DNA of 64,000 nucleotides from Pseudocercospora fijiensis CIRAD86 (Eukaryota > Ascomycota > Dothideomycetes > Mycosphaerellales > Mycosphaerellaceae). The notes beneath the pieces are model-generated. The model was not told where the DNA came from. It ran no database searches and was given only the letters and a program-made list of their open reading frames with translations. The translations under genes and the position numbers were made by a program. Shown in pieces: positions 23,161 to 34,820 of this stretch (positions are counted from its first letter, which is position 1; each line of letters starts with the position of its first letter). The DNA is taken from contig NW_006921536.1 of the NCBI RefSeq assembly GCF_000340215.1, forward strand, positions 4,955,789 to 5,019,788, read 5' to 3'.

Positions 23161-25019
23161 TAGGCACTGTGCGGGCAGCGGTAACCTAGAAATGCCTCTT
23201 GACGACACTCCCCCGCCGTTAAGCATAAGAGCGACAGAGTTCAGGCTGACCGGCTCACGACGATAGAGTTCAATGTGAGCAACGGCCGGCGTGGGATTCG
23301 CTGGCCGTGCGCGCTTGCAGGCCAGGCACGTCGGTCGTCCAGCACAATCGCTGCCACGCCCGCTGCACTCAGTTAGGCTGCGGAGCTGCTCCACTGGGAA
23401 CCGCTGGCCCAAGGGTTCGTCTGATGGGCAGAGCGCGGCAGCGGTGCTGGGTCCTGCCTGCGCTAACAGCGATTGTGAGGCCTCCATGTCCAGCAAGCGT
23501 GCATGCCGGCCTGTTGCATAAAACTGCACTGCACGGCTGGTGCCGCGCGACGACTTACCAGCTGTGGAGGGAGATGCGCATCCCAATCCCGGTAGTGGGC
23601 GTGCTGTGCCGACGCGACAGAAGCTGGAGAAGAGAGGCGCAGGGCGATGCGAGCAGATGGTTGCAGATTAGATTGCTGAGCTTGGTGCGAGCGAGCGAGC
23701 GTGCGTCTGGCGCGAGGTCGTGCTAGAAGTGCTGGAAGTGCTTCGTGCTCCAGGCCCTAGCGTCTAGCGCGTTGAATTTCGACGTGCTGGGCACTCGGGA
23801 GAGGACTAAGGTGGTAAGGTGGTTAGGTGGTACGAGGTCACGGCCTGCCCGGCAGGAATATTAGTAGCGTCTCCACCGCACGACTACTGCGCTGCCCAGT
23901 GCACCGTACAGCAAGACTAGAGAGCCCAGCATGCGCGAGGCAGCCTGCCTAAGCTGGGATTCGGAAGATTCCCCTGCTCGCCATGGGCTATAACAGCCGC
24001 GCGAGCGCTGCAGCGAACATCCTGCCCACCGATAATCACACACCCGTCCAGGACCGCCCGTCCAGCACTCGAGCAGCAGGGAAGCCCGCTGCTCCTGTCT
24101 AGCCACTCAGCCTGCAGATCCGGAAGGCTCGAGCCGTTGATGAGACTGCGCATCCCAGCACCACGGAATTGCGCAGGACACCGGCTTGAGCTCGGCGGGC
24201 CACGGCCAATAGCGCCAACATGTGAATAATGTACCAGAGCACACCTGCGCGAGGCAGTGGCAGCATGCCAAACAAGGACAGCAGCGCCAGGAAGCCTGGC
24301 AAATGGGCCAACTACATACTGTACCAACCAGCAACGCATCACTTGCCATGTGTGCGTGGGTGGCGACGTTGTTGAATGTGGATAGCCCTCTTGCCATAAT
24401 GCCATTGCCTTTCGGCCTGTTACCTCCCGCGAGCTTGTTCTGCTGCCAACACTTCTGGGGTTCGAGGTTGTTCGCCGTCGACAGGTCACTCAGCACCGTC
24501 AGCACGCAGCCTTCCGTTCACAGAGTTTGATATGCACGCCTGTAATAACCGGCTGTCCAACTACTGCGCAGTCGATCATTCACCACGGCTGTGTTGGACT
24601 CTGCCCCAGAGCCAGATCTGACCAGAGACCTTCGCAGGAATCTCAAATCGCGCTGGGCTTGCATCTACTCACCACGGCGGCCATTCAAAGCACAAGCGGC
24701 AGCTTTCTCCTAGCGTGGCATTTCCCAGTAGCCGTTGCGGGCAAGCGCACCAAAGGCGGCCGGCTTGGGGCAGGCAGGAACAAACGAGCAGCGATATCCG
24801 GAAGAGCATGACTAGCAGGTCTGGTCTTGCAGTGCTGCGTGCGCGAGGGCTCTCCGGTGGCCGGACGTCTTCTGCCATGTCATGCATGGTCTAGCCAGCA
24901 AGCCACGTACGAGAGCGCGTCTGAGCGTCTCCCCAGCCCCAGCGCAGTGCAGCGCAGTCAGATTGGCTTCACACCTTCTATGGAATTGTAGTGTTGTGGG
25001 TTTACAGCCCCTGAGAAAT

Positions 25020-25215
25020 GGAGGTTGTGTACATCGTATATTATACTGGTGTACACCCATGGATACACATCGGGTATACCCGAATACCAGGATATCCGAG
25101 CAATATTAAGCAGCTTGGCGGGTTGTAGGCGGGATATCAGCGTATCCGATAACTCCGCCTTGTGTATACACAACGAGCTCGCCTAAAAGGGTCGTATACA
25201 TAGTGTATTACAGAG
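25020..25215. promoter_or_regulatory. Cluster of short palindromes in intergenic DNA
   Basis: Contains CGGGTATACCCG (25,071-25,082, perfect palindrome), GGATATCC (25,090-25,097) and several GTGTACAC/GTATAC words within 200 bases. The density suggests binding sites, but no factor can be named. Confidence 0.3.
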
Positions 25216-25732
25216 CGTGTACACCATCCACAGGTTGGTGGACCCCATCACTATGGAATTGGCTTACACGCTCTGCAGCATCCCTTGGAACGGTGTGAAC
25301 TCTAAGGCAGCTGCCGACAGTGGTGGAATGAGAAGCTTGATGAAACGTTCTGCAGCACGAACTACACCTCCACGGAAGTTGATATTGTTATTATCGATGA
25401 ACGAGATGGATTTCTGTGATGAGGATGCGCTGCTGCTCGGTCAGATAGTGCCCTGCCCTGCCCTGCCCTGCACTGCCGAGATTCGATTCGCTCGCGGATC
25501 TGCACGATCGAGAAGGGAATTGCGGTGCGGTGCATGCAGGCGATCCGTCTTCATCGAACTCCACATCGCAAACCAGGATGCATCATCGCTCCCCCGAGGC
25601 AGCCAAAGCCACCACCACTCGCTTCATCCGCGAGAATTCCCTTGACGCAACATCATTCGTGGTTTCAGGTGGATTCATGACCAATCACTAGCTTCCACCC
25701 ACAATACCGTCCACACGGCGCTAGCGTCGAGA

Positions 25733-26554
25733 TTGCTGACCAAACAGGAAAGGCGGGGCGTTGACACATCTGCAATAATGTTCGGTACTTCTCAACCAGA
25801 CGTCCAGAAGCAGTCTGCAGCGAGCCCATATGCCAGGCGCAGGCGATGCGCTCTTGTGTGGCTGAGCGCACCGCGAAATGGTGAGGTTGATGAGAGTGTG
25901 CTCACGATGCATTGCTCTGTTAGCCGGCAAGTCCCAAACATTAGCCGCATGGGCCGGCCTGCGAACCAATATCGCACGGCGGAATACCCTATGCTGCACT
26001 GCTCCAGAAATCAAATTGCAAAGCCATCGCTCGGTAGAGGCAAGGACCACCGACCACATCATGGCACTACATGGATGATTGACTATCGTAGCCGCTGCCT
26101 GACTACTGATGAATTTGTGCCTCTCACGAGCGCCGAAGTCCTTTTCGCAACCTCTCCTCGGGACACCACTACTCTTGGCGCTACCGCCATACGTGGGGCC
26201 TCAATAACTCCCACCATGAGCATGAAGTGCTTGTCTTGTCCAGTCACCGTCTCTTCGCCGAATTGGCCACGCCTGGGCCCCGACGACGATATCAACGACT
26301 CGTGGCGCGGCATTAGCCTTCTTCAATCTTACTGCAGACACAACGGCAAAGCCATTGCGCTGGGTCAGTCGCAAACCATGCTATATCACCAGCTTCGCAA
26401 GAGCCCACGCCATTTATTTAGTCGAGTGGACATGTCGTTGGCTATTGCACACAATGCCCTTGCGACATTTCGAAACGTATTCGAGTGTCCAAGAAATCTG
26501 GAAAGCAGGTCGATCTTGATGTTTCAGGTCCTTAGGAGCGGCGCAGTGCTCTGA
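25733..26554 (+). CDS. Unrecognised ORF, 273 residues, doubtful
   Basis: The longest uninterrupted plus-strand frame in the island. Composition is unremarkable, with many Arg/Ser, Cys and Thr; no signal peptide, membrane segment or known motif is visible. An opposite-strand frame overlaps it (26,083-26,313). No intron or homology supports it, and its length alone is only modest evidence in DNA of this base content. It may be chance. Confidence 0.25.
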   Translation: MLTKQERRGVDTSAIMFGTSQPDVQKQSAASPYARRRRCALVWLSAPRNGEVDESVLTMHCSVSRQVPNISRMGRPANQYRTAEYPMLHCSRNQIAKPSLGRGKDHRPHHGTTWMIDYRSRCLTTDEFVPLTSAEVLFATSPRDTTTLGATAIRGASITPTMSMKCLSCPVTVSSPNWPRLGPDDDINDSWRGISLLQSYCRHNGKAIALGQSQTMLYHQLRKSPRHLFSRVDMSLAIAHNALATFRNVFECPRNLESRSILMFQVLRSGAVL

Positions 26555-29500
26555 GTAATGGTGCTCGGCGACGCTGCATAACCTCGGTTCTGGCGGATCT
26601 CTGCTACATCTCGCCCTTCGAAGGCGCATTTGGGCCGCCCATGTTGGATGTTGCATCTGCAATAGCACTTGCGTTATAGCATGCGACCCTTGAACTTTGA
26701 GTTTGAGGATGGCGAGTCGTGAAGCGTGCAGATCTGAGGTCTCAATACCTTCGCCAACTGTGCGACAACTATACTGTCGGTATTTGGGAAGGCACGAAAG
26801 TGCCTACTGACATCACTCTTCAAATTTTCAACGACAACCAGATTAACGGACCATTCATCGGGCTAGCGGCTCGCAACTCGCAACCCAAATCACATCAATG
26901 CTCCAGCAGATTTGTTTCACTCCGCCCAGGTGACATGAAGACATATCGACAAGTGGAAATGAAACCCTTCTGTCCTAACCAGTTTCTCGGAATCGATCTC
27001 CTGCAACAGCCATTGCACCACTGCGATGCCAATGACTCGAACTATAGGCCGTCCAGCTTAATATCGATTATTACGTGCATCCATCATCAGCATTAAAGGA
27101 TGAGCGACAGCTTATCAGGCGCTTGACCGCCATTATTTACTCAGTCATCGGTCTCTGCCATTCAACACGAATCACATAGTAAGCTCATTTGCAAACAACA
27201 CGTCTTCAGATTCACATACCGACGATACGCCCAAAGAAGCAATCTAGGATGTCGCAGTGCTCAGGTTCCCCCGACTTTGCATTGAATGCTTCCCATGTGC
27301 CGCTTAGAAGCACCCAGCTATCGCAAGACAGCTCATCCCAGTCCAAAAGCTGGCTGAACGAACCGATAGGAATGCTCGTATCAGTCAGTGCAGGCAACAT
27401 GCCTTCTACAGCTCTCGTGGCCGCACATCAGGCGGGTAAAGCTTTCTAAACTGAGATACCTCTTCCCGCGAGTGAAGTTCATGATAGGCATTTTTAAAAG
27501 ATGTTTCTCCTTCCCCAGAATTGCTATTCAATATCAAGAAGCTGGTGAAAATGCCGAGAATTCGAGACCGAATGTTGTGGCAGAAGAAAGGTCTACGGTC
27601 ACAGTGGTGCCACCGCAATTGTCCTGCGACTGGAGAACAACTGGCTGACCCTTCGGCAGAGTGGTGCTCTTGCTTTGTTGCGCACCACTTCTGTCTGACA
27701 AAGCAAAGCAAAGTTGCAAAATCAGGAACGGGAATCAAAGACAGTCGCGTCAACCAGTCGTCCAAGTAAGCTCTCCTAGCTGCTGAACTCTGTGGTGTGA
27801 TCTCCGTGACTAAGTTCTAACGAAATAGAACAGAGTTGATGAACACATGGCAAGCATCTTAGGCTCGAGCCCCGAGTGCATCTGCCGTGCCGTCGCGGTT
27901 AGGAACTCTAACTTGCTCAATTGTGACGATTGGGAGATACCGTACCGCAGTCCATTCTTGCACAAGCTGGACATCTGAACAAAATCTGCTGGCGAGCTCA
28001 AGTAGTCTTGCCCTATGCGACGCTATTCTCCTGCTTCGTGTGGACGGTGTGTACTATAGTGATTTTGAACAAATTGATACTACAGCTGAAGTCGAGGATC
28101 GCTGCTTATTCTTGCAAGGGTGCGATGTGAGGCCATCACAAGCCGCTCCTGCCAAGAGGCGTTATGGCATGGCCAGCACAAAAGCGGAAGCCTGGAGGCT
28201 TGTGTACTGTCCCACAAACTAAGCAACACGTCTCGACAACACCGGCCAGCTCTACCACGATTGGTTTCCACTGCTATGTACTGCAGCCGTCCTCGGTCTC
28301 CGTCAGGCAGCTTCTGGCTTCTCCTGGTCGTCTTGGCCTCGGCAGTTCAGCCAGCAAACAGGAACGAATCGCATCTTCCCAGCCAGTCCTTGCAAAGGGA
28401 GAAAACTGGGTGTGGGTGAGCAGTGAGCACTGAGCTGAGAGCAAGGTTTGCACTAGCAAGAGCTGGCATCTTGCATGATGCACCCATCCATCCCACCAAC
28501 CTGCAGGGTGTCTCTCCTGCACAATGCAACGCGCTCATCATTCTTCACACACAAGGACAGGACTCAAGCCTCAAGGATATCGCGCGCAAATTGTTGGGCA
28601 CACGAAAGAATGCCGGCGTCGATGAGATGATCCCGTCTTCGTGTGCTAAAGAGGCCCCGTGGTCCGTCTACAGGCAACCTCCATCCCCACAGAGCAGTGC
28701 GATCGCGCTTCTCACCGCTACCAGGCTACAGTAGTGGTAGCAATATTGCAGCACGCGAACAAAATAGCTCAAAGGTGCAAAAAGCCGAGGCCTCGACAAA
28801 AGCCGTAAATTTACAGAGCAGAAGATTAGCACTCGTGGTGTATCTCTTCACAGTAGAGTGTGAGTTCCGAGCTATGCCGCCGCCCCAAAATGTCAGTCGC
28901 AAACGTAAAAAAAAGTAATAATAACGCCATCTCGTTAGTCGAGCATATCTTGCAGTGGGCAGTTGCTTGTGCCGCACAAGCTTGTGCCAACACCCTAGCA
29001 AAAAGCCGAAGAGAGGAAAAAAACGGAAAAAACGAGCGTCCGGAAAGTTGGGCTAGGGCCCAGGGAGTCGAATGGCAGTCGTGATCGCTGCTAGGTTGTT
29101 GAAAAAGTAATTGCCCGGCAGTTTGCCGAGGGGCAAATGCTTGCGTTCATCATCTTTCTTTCTGTTGGTAATTCTTACTAAAAAAAAACCTACATGTACC
29201 TACCAATCTACTACTGACATACGCGTTGACGCCTTTTGTTAGTGGTAGAGAGATGCTAACTTTTTATAGGATTTCGGAGTGATAATGAAAAAAAGCTAAG
29301 ATCGTGCAAGATGAGAGTAGATTGTGAAGCGAACTTTGCAGATAAACATCTCTAAGTACATATATGTATGATCTGTAATCAAGCGAGTTCTCTTCACGCC
29401 TTTTCCCACGACCTAATAAGTTAAAAAATTAGCAATCGATAGGTATACCGAGCATTTTCCCTTTCCGACCCGACCCTCCTCTCATCACGCAAGCGAGTAG

Positions 29501-30045
29501 TGTATTATTGTTGTTGGAAATGCGAAGAAGCACCAACAAAATCCTGACATCATATGTAGAGAGGGCGCAAAACAAATCGGAACCCGAAGAGCCTATTCGC
29601 TCGTTCGTTGAGCATGACCCCGTCGACCTTGCTTGCCCACGTTTCTTGTTCAGCACCGCACACCCCCACTATTCTACTTCCGGATGGATCTCTGAATTCC
29701 CCTGATCCTCGTCGCAGGCACTGTAACTTCGATACCTTATTTCCTGTATGTATGTACTACTCTCCAGCAGTTTGGGTCGACAGTCGAGACCAGGTCGCAC
29801 GAATCGAGAAAAGTCGCGACTGCGTGTTTTTGTCCTCTCTCTATTTGTGGTACATACCTAGCAATCAATCCGGGACCTGGGTAGGAGGGAGGGTGGAAAG
29901 AGGAGGAGGAAGTACTGTACAGGACAGTAAGCGGGTATACTTTTATACACATATACATATGTACATACAAGTGGCGGCGTGCCGGCAATGGAGTCTGAGA
30001 GTGTTGGCAGGGTATGCTAGACTATGTTTCAGAGATGTAAAAACC
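26555..30045. other. Right part of the island, no supportable gene
   Basis: About 3.5 kb of non-RIP sequence with only short frames. A-rich tracts occur at 28,908-29,030 and an imperfect hairpin (TTGCCCGGCA against TGCCG..GGGGCAA) near 29,110-29,138. The longest frames (26,719-27,096 plus; 27,406-27,765 minus; 29,608-30,057 plus) show no domain. A multi-exon gene with short exons cannot be excluded by eye. Confidence 0.5.
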
Positions 30046-30200
30046 TTAGTAAACTAGTAAATAGTAATTACTATAGTAATAGTAACATTACTATAGTAAT
30101 CACTATTACTATCACTATTACTATTACTAGGGACCTTCGAGAAATAGTAATAGTAATAGTAATAGTAAAATAGTAATTACTATTCTACTATTATAGTAGT
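30046..30200. repeat. TAGTAA-type simple repeat at the compartment border
   Basis: Irregular array of AGTAAT/ATTACT words on both strands, so the stretch can fold on itself. It marks the abrupt switch from island to RIP-type sequence. Confidence 0.7.
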
Positions 30201-30899
30201 TTTTCTACCTATTCTAAGCTATAGAATTACTTAATAAGTATAATATACTATAATATACTATAATATAATTAAGGATAGTCTAATATTAAGAGTAGAAATA
30301 TATATTACTATAGTATATATATAATAGTATAGTAGCGGCTTCTACTAGTCGCTATAGTCGATAATATATATACAATAGTATAGTAGCCGCTAATATTAGC
30401 CGCTATAGTTGCTATTATCTAGTAAGGGCAGGTATACTTATATAGGCAGTCTTTCTAATAGCTAGATAGAGCCGTTATCTATTTTATACTATATAATCGT
30501 TACAATTCTATTATCTTATAGCCGTATACTTAATATATATTTTTTATATTTATACTAGCTATAGGATTACTTATATAGTGCTCTAGACTATATAGATATT
30601 TACAGTATAATATAGGTATAAAAGATTAACAGTATCTACCTAAATAAAGAAACTACTATAATAAAAATAATATAATACCGGTATTCTTATAGAAAGTATC
30701 TAATAGACTATAATTACTTAATGTTTCTTTCTAATATAGCTATACTATAATCTAAGTCTAGATTATAATAGAATTAAAAGCAATTTATATAAAGAAAACC
30801 CTTTAATACCCTTAACTCCTACTACTATATATAATACTACTATACCTAGATAGCTAAGACTAGGCTAAATAGCCTAGTCTAAGTCTATCTCTCTATCGG
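30201..30899. other. RIP-mutated AT-rich sequence with a direct repeat
   Basis: No gene is visible. Two copies of a unit of about 55 bases (TATAATAGTATAGTAGC and following bases) lie at 30,311-30,410. Confidence 0.6.
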
Positions 30900-31726
30900 C
30901 TATCTCCTCCGAGTCGGCGAGTCCTTACTATCTTCCTTACTACTATCTATCTCGATACTGTTTCTAGTACTAAGAATCTCTTCTATAGTACTATAGCTTA
31001 GAGATTTAATCTCCTCCTTTGAGGCCGTACTTAAATAGGCCTCTATAAGAATCTTTTCCTCCTCTTTATACTCTAAATTAAAGAAGTTAAGTCTACTAAG
31101 AAAGTAGATATCGTCGCAGATATCCGCATAGAGACAGGTATCTCTAGCCGACTCGACACTAGTACCAATAGTAGTATAGTTCTCGGGGGATACTATACTA
31201 CTATCTAGAAACAGTCGAATAAAAGCTATAATATCTATTAGTATAGAGATATTACTAGATCTTAAGGCTAGTACACAACACTTACTATAGTCTTGAAAGT
31301 ATAGCGAGTATCTTAGAATATAAAGCGTAAGGTATTCAATTCTAGAAACGATATCGTTATCGTTTAAAGAGTCGATATAAGCTCGAATATCTAGCCGAGA
31401 ATTAAACTCGTCTAAATTATCGATAGAGTGTACAAAAGCTAAAAATTATTAGTATAACACGTTAGGTTAGTATATTAGGGTATAATACCTTTAATCCTCT
31501 TATATTCCTTAATATCGTACTGCTTAATACACTTAATAAAGTAGGTAATCCGAAGTCGATTTAGATATTCGACGATTTCTTTATTTCCTTTAGCTCTATT
31601 ACTTAGCAAGCTATTAATAACAGCCCTAATAGTTTTGTCTATGCGGCTAGACGCTACTATAGGACTCTTATTAATAAACTTATTAATAAAAGTAATAGAG
31701 GTTAAGGTATCGTCGAAGGTATACAT
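30900..31726 (-). CDS. Spliced orphan gene, 258 residues, divergent from hAT transposase
   Basis: ATG at 31,726. Exon 1 is 31,489-31,726 and exon 2 is 30,900-31,438. They are joined by a 50-base intron (31,439-31,488) with GTATTA donor, TACTAAC branch-like sequence and TTTTAG acceptor; removing it gives one open frame to a TAG at 30,900. The protein begins MYTFDDTLTSITFINKFINK and ends in an acidic/Ser-rich tail (SKEDSKDSPTRRR). It looks helical, has no membrane segment or signal peptide and matches no family I recognise. It has no Trp, one His and one Gln, as expected of sequence drained of CpA/TpG, yet it is unbroken. The neighbour is the hAT gene across a large palindrome. It could be a transposon accessory gene or a captured host gene. 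Confidence 0.6.
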
Positions 31727-31867
31727 TCTAATAACAATAAAATTAGTATATTACTAAGTAAGTAGTTTTTTTTATATTAGTAGACTTACTTCGTATTATA
31801 GTAGTAGTCTACTATTGAATAGACGTCTTATAAGATTATAGCGTAGTAGAGAGTAGCGTAGTTAGTT

Positions 31868-32283
31868 GTAGTCTCGTATACTAAAGTAGTATAGAAAGAA
31901 GAAAGATCTTTAGAAAGGAAAGGACGAAGTATATATATTACTCTCTCCTTTTCAATTAAGGTTTATATACAATATTATAACTATATTTAGTAAAAAAAAT
32001 ATAATAATATATTTAAATAAATTTATTTATTTATAATAGTATCTTAGAATAATAGAATAATATATTATTTTAGAATAAATATATTCTATTATCCTATTAT
32101 TCTAATATACTATTATAAATAAATAAATGAATTTCAATATACTATTATATTATTATTACTATATATAGTTATAATATTGTATATAAACCTTAATTCAAGT
32201 AGAGAGGGAGCAATATATATACTCGCCTTCGCTCTTCCTAAGTTTGATTTCTTTCTCTATAGTTCTCTAGTATACTAGACTAC
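31868..32283. repeat. Large imperfect palindrome (foldback/MITE-like), arms about 200 bp
   Basis: The left arm 31,868-32,066 and the right arm 32,078-32,283 are reverse complements with scattered mismatches. The inner 130 bases are nearly identical, including GGTTTATATACAATATTATA and its complement. The loop is about 11 bases. It lies between the two divergent genes and so covers both promoters. Confidence 0.9.
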
Positions 32284-32345
32284 TATCTACTATATAATCT
32301 ACTATATAATCTACTATACCATCTACTATATACTCTACTATATAC
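32281..32345 (+). repeat. CTACTATATAAT tandem repeat
   Basis: About five degenerate units of 12-14 bases immediately after the palindrome. Confidence 0.8.
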
Positions 32346-32470
32346 TTACCTCTTATATACTACTAATATTAAAAAAAAGTTATTATTTATTATTCTATTA
32401 GTCTTTATATATATAATATCTTATAGCTAGAACAATTATAAATCTTAATAATTGTCTTAAGCTGTAAAAA

Positions 32471-34477
32471 ATGGCTCCTAAATTTAATTTTAATACCCCG
32501 GACGCTAAATTACCGGCACTTAAACACGCGCCGCCTCCGATTAGGGAACGGCTTTTTACTTATACTTTAGATCCCTATATTGAAAATAAAGTACGGACTT
32601 TTACAATTTCTTGTACTACGTGTAGTTATATCTATAGGAATAGAACCTGGCCTTTTAATACGAGTAATCTATATAACTACTATAGTCAAAAACATAAAGA
32701 TATAGTTACGTCTAAGGATTCCGATTATAATAGCGATAGTAACGATAATAATACTTTAAATAATAGTTAGACTACTTTAGATAAGCATCTAAGTATAGAG
32801 ACAGTACCTAATCTTAGAAAGCGAAAAAGTTATAGTTTATTTAATACCGACGAATTTACGAGATTACTATTACTATTCATAATTAATAATAACGAGCCGT
32901 TTACTATAGTTCAAAGTAAGAGCTTTTTTAACTTGCTAAATTATTTAAATAGTGAAATAGACGAGTTACCTTCTAGATATCTTATTACTAAAGCTTTTAA
33001 TACTTTTTATAATAACGAAATTGAGAAATATATACGAATTGTAAATAAAAATACTAGTAGATTCTCGTTAACCTTCGACGAATGGAACTCTCCTAATAAT
33101 AGTAACGATTATCTAGGTATTACCTTACATTTTATAAATAAAAGATTTAAATTAGAGAGTTATTTAATCGGATTCGAAGTATTGAATAGCGCTACGTCCT
33201 ATAGCGGAGATTTTCTATTTAAAGAATTAGATGGCCTACTTCAACAATATAGTATTAGAAATAGAATTCTAGGAGTAACTAGGGATAACGCTAGCCCTAT
33301 TGATACCTTAGTTTCACAAATTAAATCCGAATATAAACAGCAATGGGGTAATTATATCGTAGATATAAGGTACGTAGCACATATTATTAATTTAATAAGT
33401 AACTCTATTCTATTATATTGCTTTTTTATACCTAATACAAGCAAAGTCTTTATAAATACTATAGATAATATAGTTAGAAATAATCCTACTTATTCTTTTA
33501 CTTCTAGTATGAAAATACTACCTAGTAACTTACGAAAGATTATTAGGGCTTTTAAAACAAATCACTTTCTAAAAAACACTTTTAGTCGAGTAGTAAAAGA
33601 GAATAAAAAGCTATATAATACTAAAGGAGGTTCCGAGAAGCTTAAAGGCGATAATGTTACTAGATGGCTATCTAAATATAATATGATTACTAGTGTAATA
33701 TATCATTTTAGTGAAATTAATAAAGTCTTAGATACCGCTAGTAGATTACCTAATAAACAGAGACGTAGCTTGAATATAGATAATTTTACTATTAGTAACG
33801 AAGAGTTCGACTATCTTATTATATTAAGAGATATTCTAGAGATATTTAAACATCCTACTAAGCTATTTCAGGCCCGAGACTACGAGACTATATCAAAGAC
33901 TATATTAGAAATATTTAAAATTATAAGGAGTTTAGAAAAGACCTTAGAAAATCCTAGTATTAAAGCTAATCCGTTTCTAAAATACGGGGTAGAACAGGCT
34001 ATTACAAAAGCCTTAGAGTATTATCCTATTAAAGATACGACCGTTTTAGATAGTAATAGTAAAACAGTTACATTTAATAAACTAAAAGACTTACTAGTTA
34101 TAACGGTTCTAAATCCGTGTTTTAAGTTACAAGTTTTAGAAAGTCCTTCGCTTAACTTTAGCCCTATTATAATAGATGAAGTAAAAGATTATCTAAGAGA
34201 AATATATAATAGTTATAAAAGCGAGTATAATAGTACTAGGGGCCGCATAGATATTTATAACGAATCGCAAGTTACGGTTGCTAGTAGTTCTAGAACGAAT
34301 AATAACGATAGCGGCGACGACGAATTCTATATTAAAGATAATAAAGTACGATTAGAAACGGACGAGTTAGAGACCTACTTATCCGAGCCTAGAGTACCGA
34401 AAGATAGGAATAATACAAATTTACTAGAAGATTATTATAGAAGTATTATTAGGGCTAAAGAGGCTATACGTAATTAG
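32471..34477 (+). pseudogene. hAT-family transposase, one internal stop, C-terminus cut by A4
   Basis: One frame runs from ATG 32,471 with a single TAG at 32,768-32,770 (a CAG by RIP). N-terminus: BED-type zinc finger, C48-x2-C51 with H75 and the preceding His apparently Tyr. RNase H-like transposase core: FDEWNSPNN, YLGITLHFINKRF, VTRDNASP and VRYVAHIINL-like segments typical of fungal hAT enzymes. Near the end ELETYLSEPRVPKD opens the C-terminal dimerisation domain, which is cut at 34,446/34,447 by the A4 LTR; the last ten codons and the stop come from the LTR. Trp codons survive, so RIP was far lighter here than in the neighbouring elements. The 3' remainder and terminal repeat lie beyond the window. 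Confidence 0.9.
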
Positions 34478-34642
34478 TATGTAACTAGGCCAAGTAAAGC
34501 TAGGGTCTTAGTGCCTCAGGCAGGGCTTGGCGCTTAGCAATAGGCTAACTTGCCTGCCTTCCTCCCTCTCCTCCTAGTTCCTTATCGAATACTACCTATA
34601 CCTACTACTACCCTATCTACCTACTAATATACCCTTCTTATA
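34447..34642 (+). repeat. 5' LTR of A4
   Basis: Same ends and length as the A1 LTR. Its first bases supply the premature end of the hAT reading frame. Confidence 0.9.
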
Positions 34643-34815
34643 TAGTATTCGATCTACCCTTTAAGGGTAGCAGCTAGATAGTCCTTATTTCAAGCTTTTA
34701 GCGGTATAGCTACGAACAAGACTAATCTAACTATATTACGCCCGAAGAACAGGACCTATACGTACTATTCTATCGAAACAACTGTACTAATTATTAAGCA
34801 AGGCCTTCTATACGG

Positions 34816-34820
34816 CCTAT
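34816..34820. repeat. Target-site duplication of B (left copy, CCTAT)
   Basis: Repeated at 62,277-62,281. Joining GGCCTAT to TATACTAAG reproduces the uninterrupted A1 leader near 6,240. Confidence 0.93.

Larger units (their letters stand above)
22256..25732. other. Long upstream region of the WOPR gene, no convincing gene
   Basis: About 3.5 kb with only short competing frames on both strands. It contains a CAG tract, a GAGGGC minisatellite and a cluster of small palindromes near 25,020-25,215. Wor1-type genes commonly have long promoters and 5' leaders, so a regulatory role is likely; no exact TTAAAGTTT WOPR core was found by eye. Confidence 0.55.
34447..34820 (+). mobile_element. A4, left part: 5' LTR and leader of a family-A element
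   Basis: LTR 34,447-34,642 (196 bases, TATTAGGGC..CTTATA), then primer-site and leader as in A1, stopping at GGCCTAT where element B was inserted. The leader continues at 62,282 after one CCTAT is discounted. Confidence 0.92.

Noticed and set aside
23035..24505. Several 130-190-residue ORFs upstream of the WOPR gene
   Set aside because: They overlap on both strands, are low-complexity over the minisatellite or lack any recognisable domain; high GC makes such frames common.
30046..30200. Possible telomeric or CRISPR-like array
   Set aside because: Units are irregular TAGTAA words without spacer structure, and the sequence is internal eukaryotic DNA.
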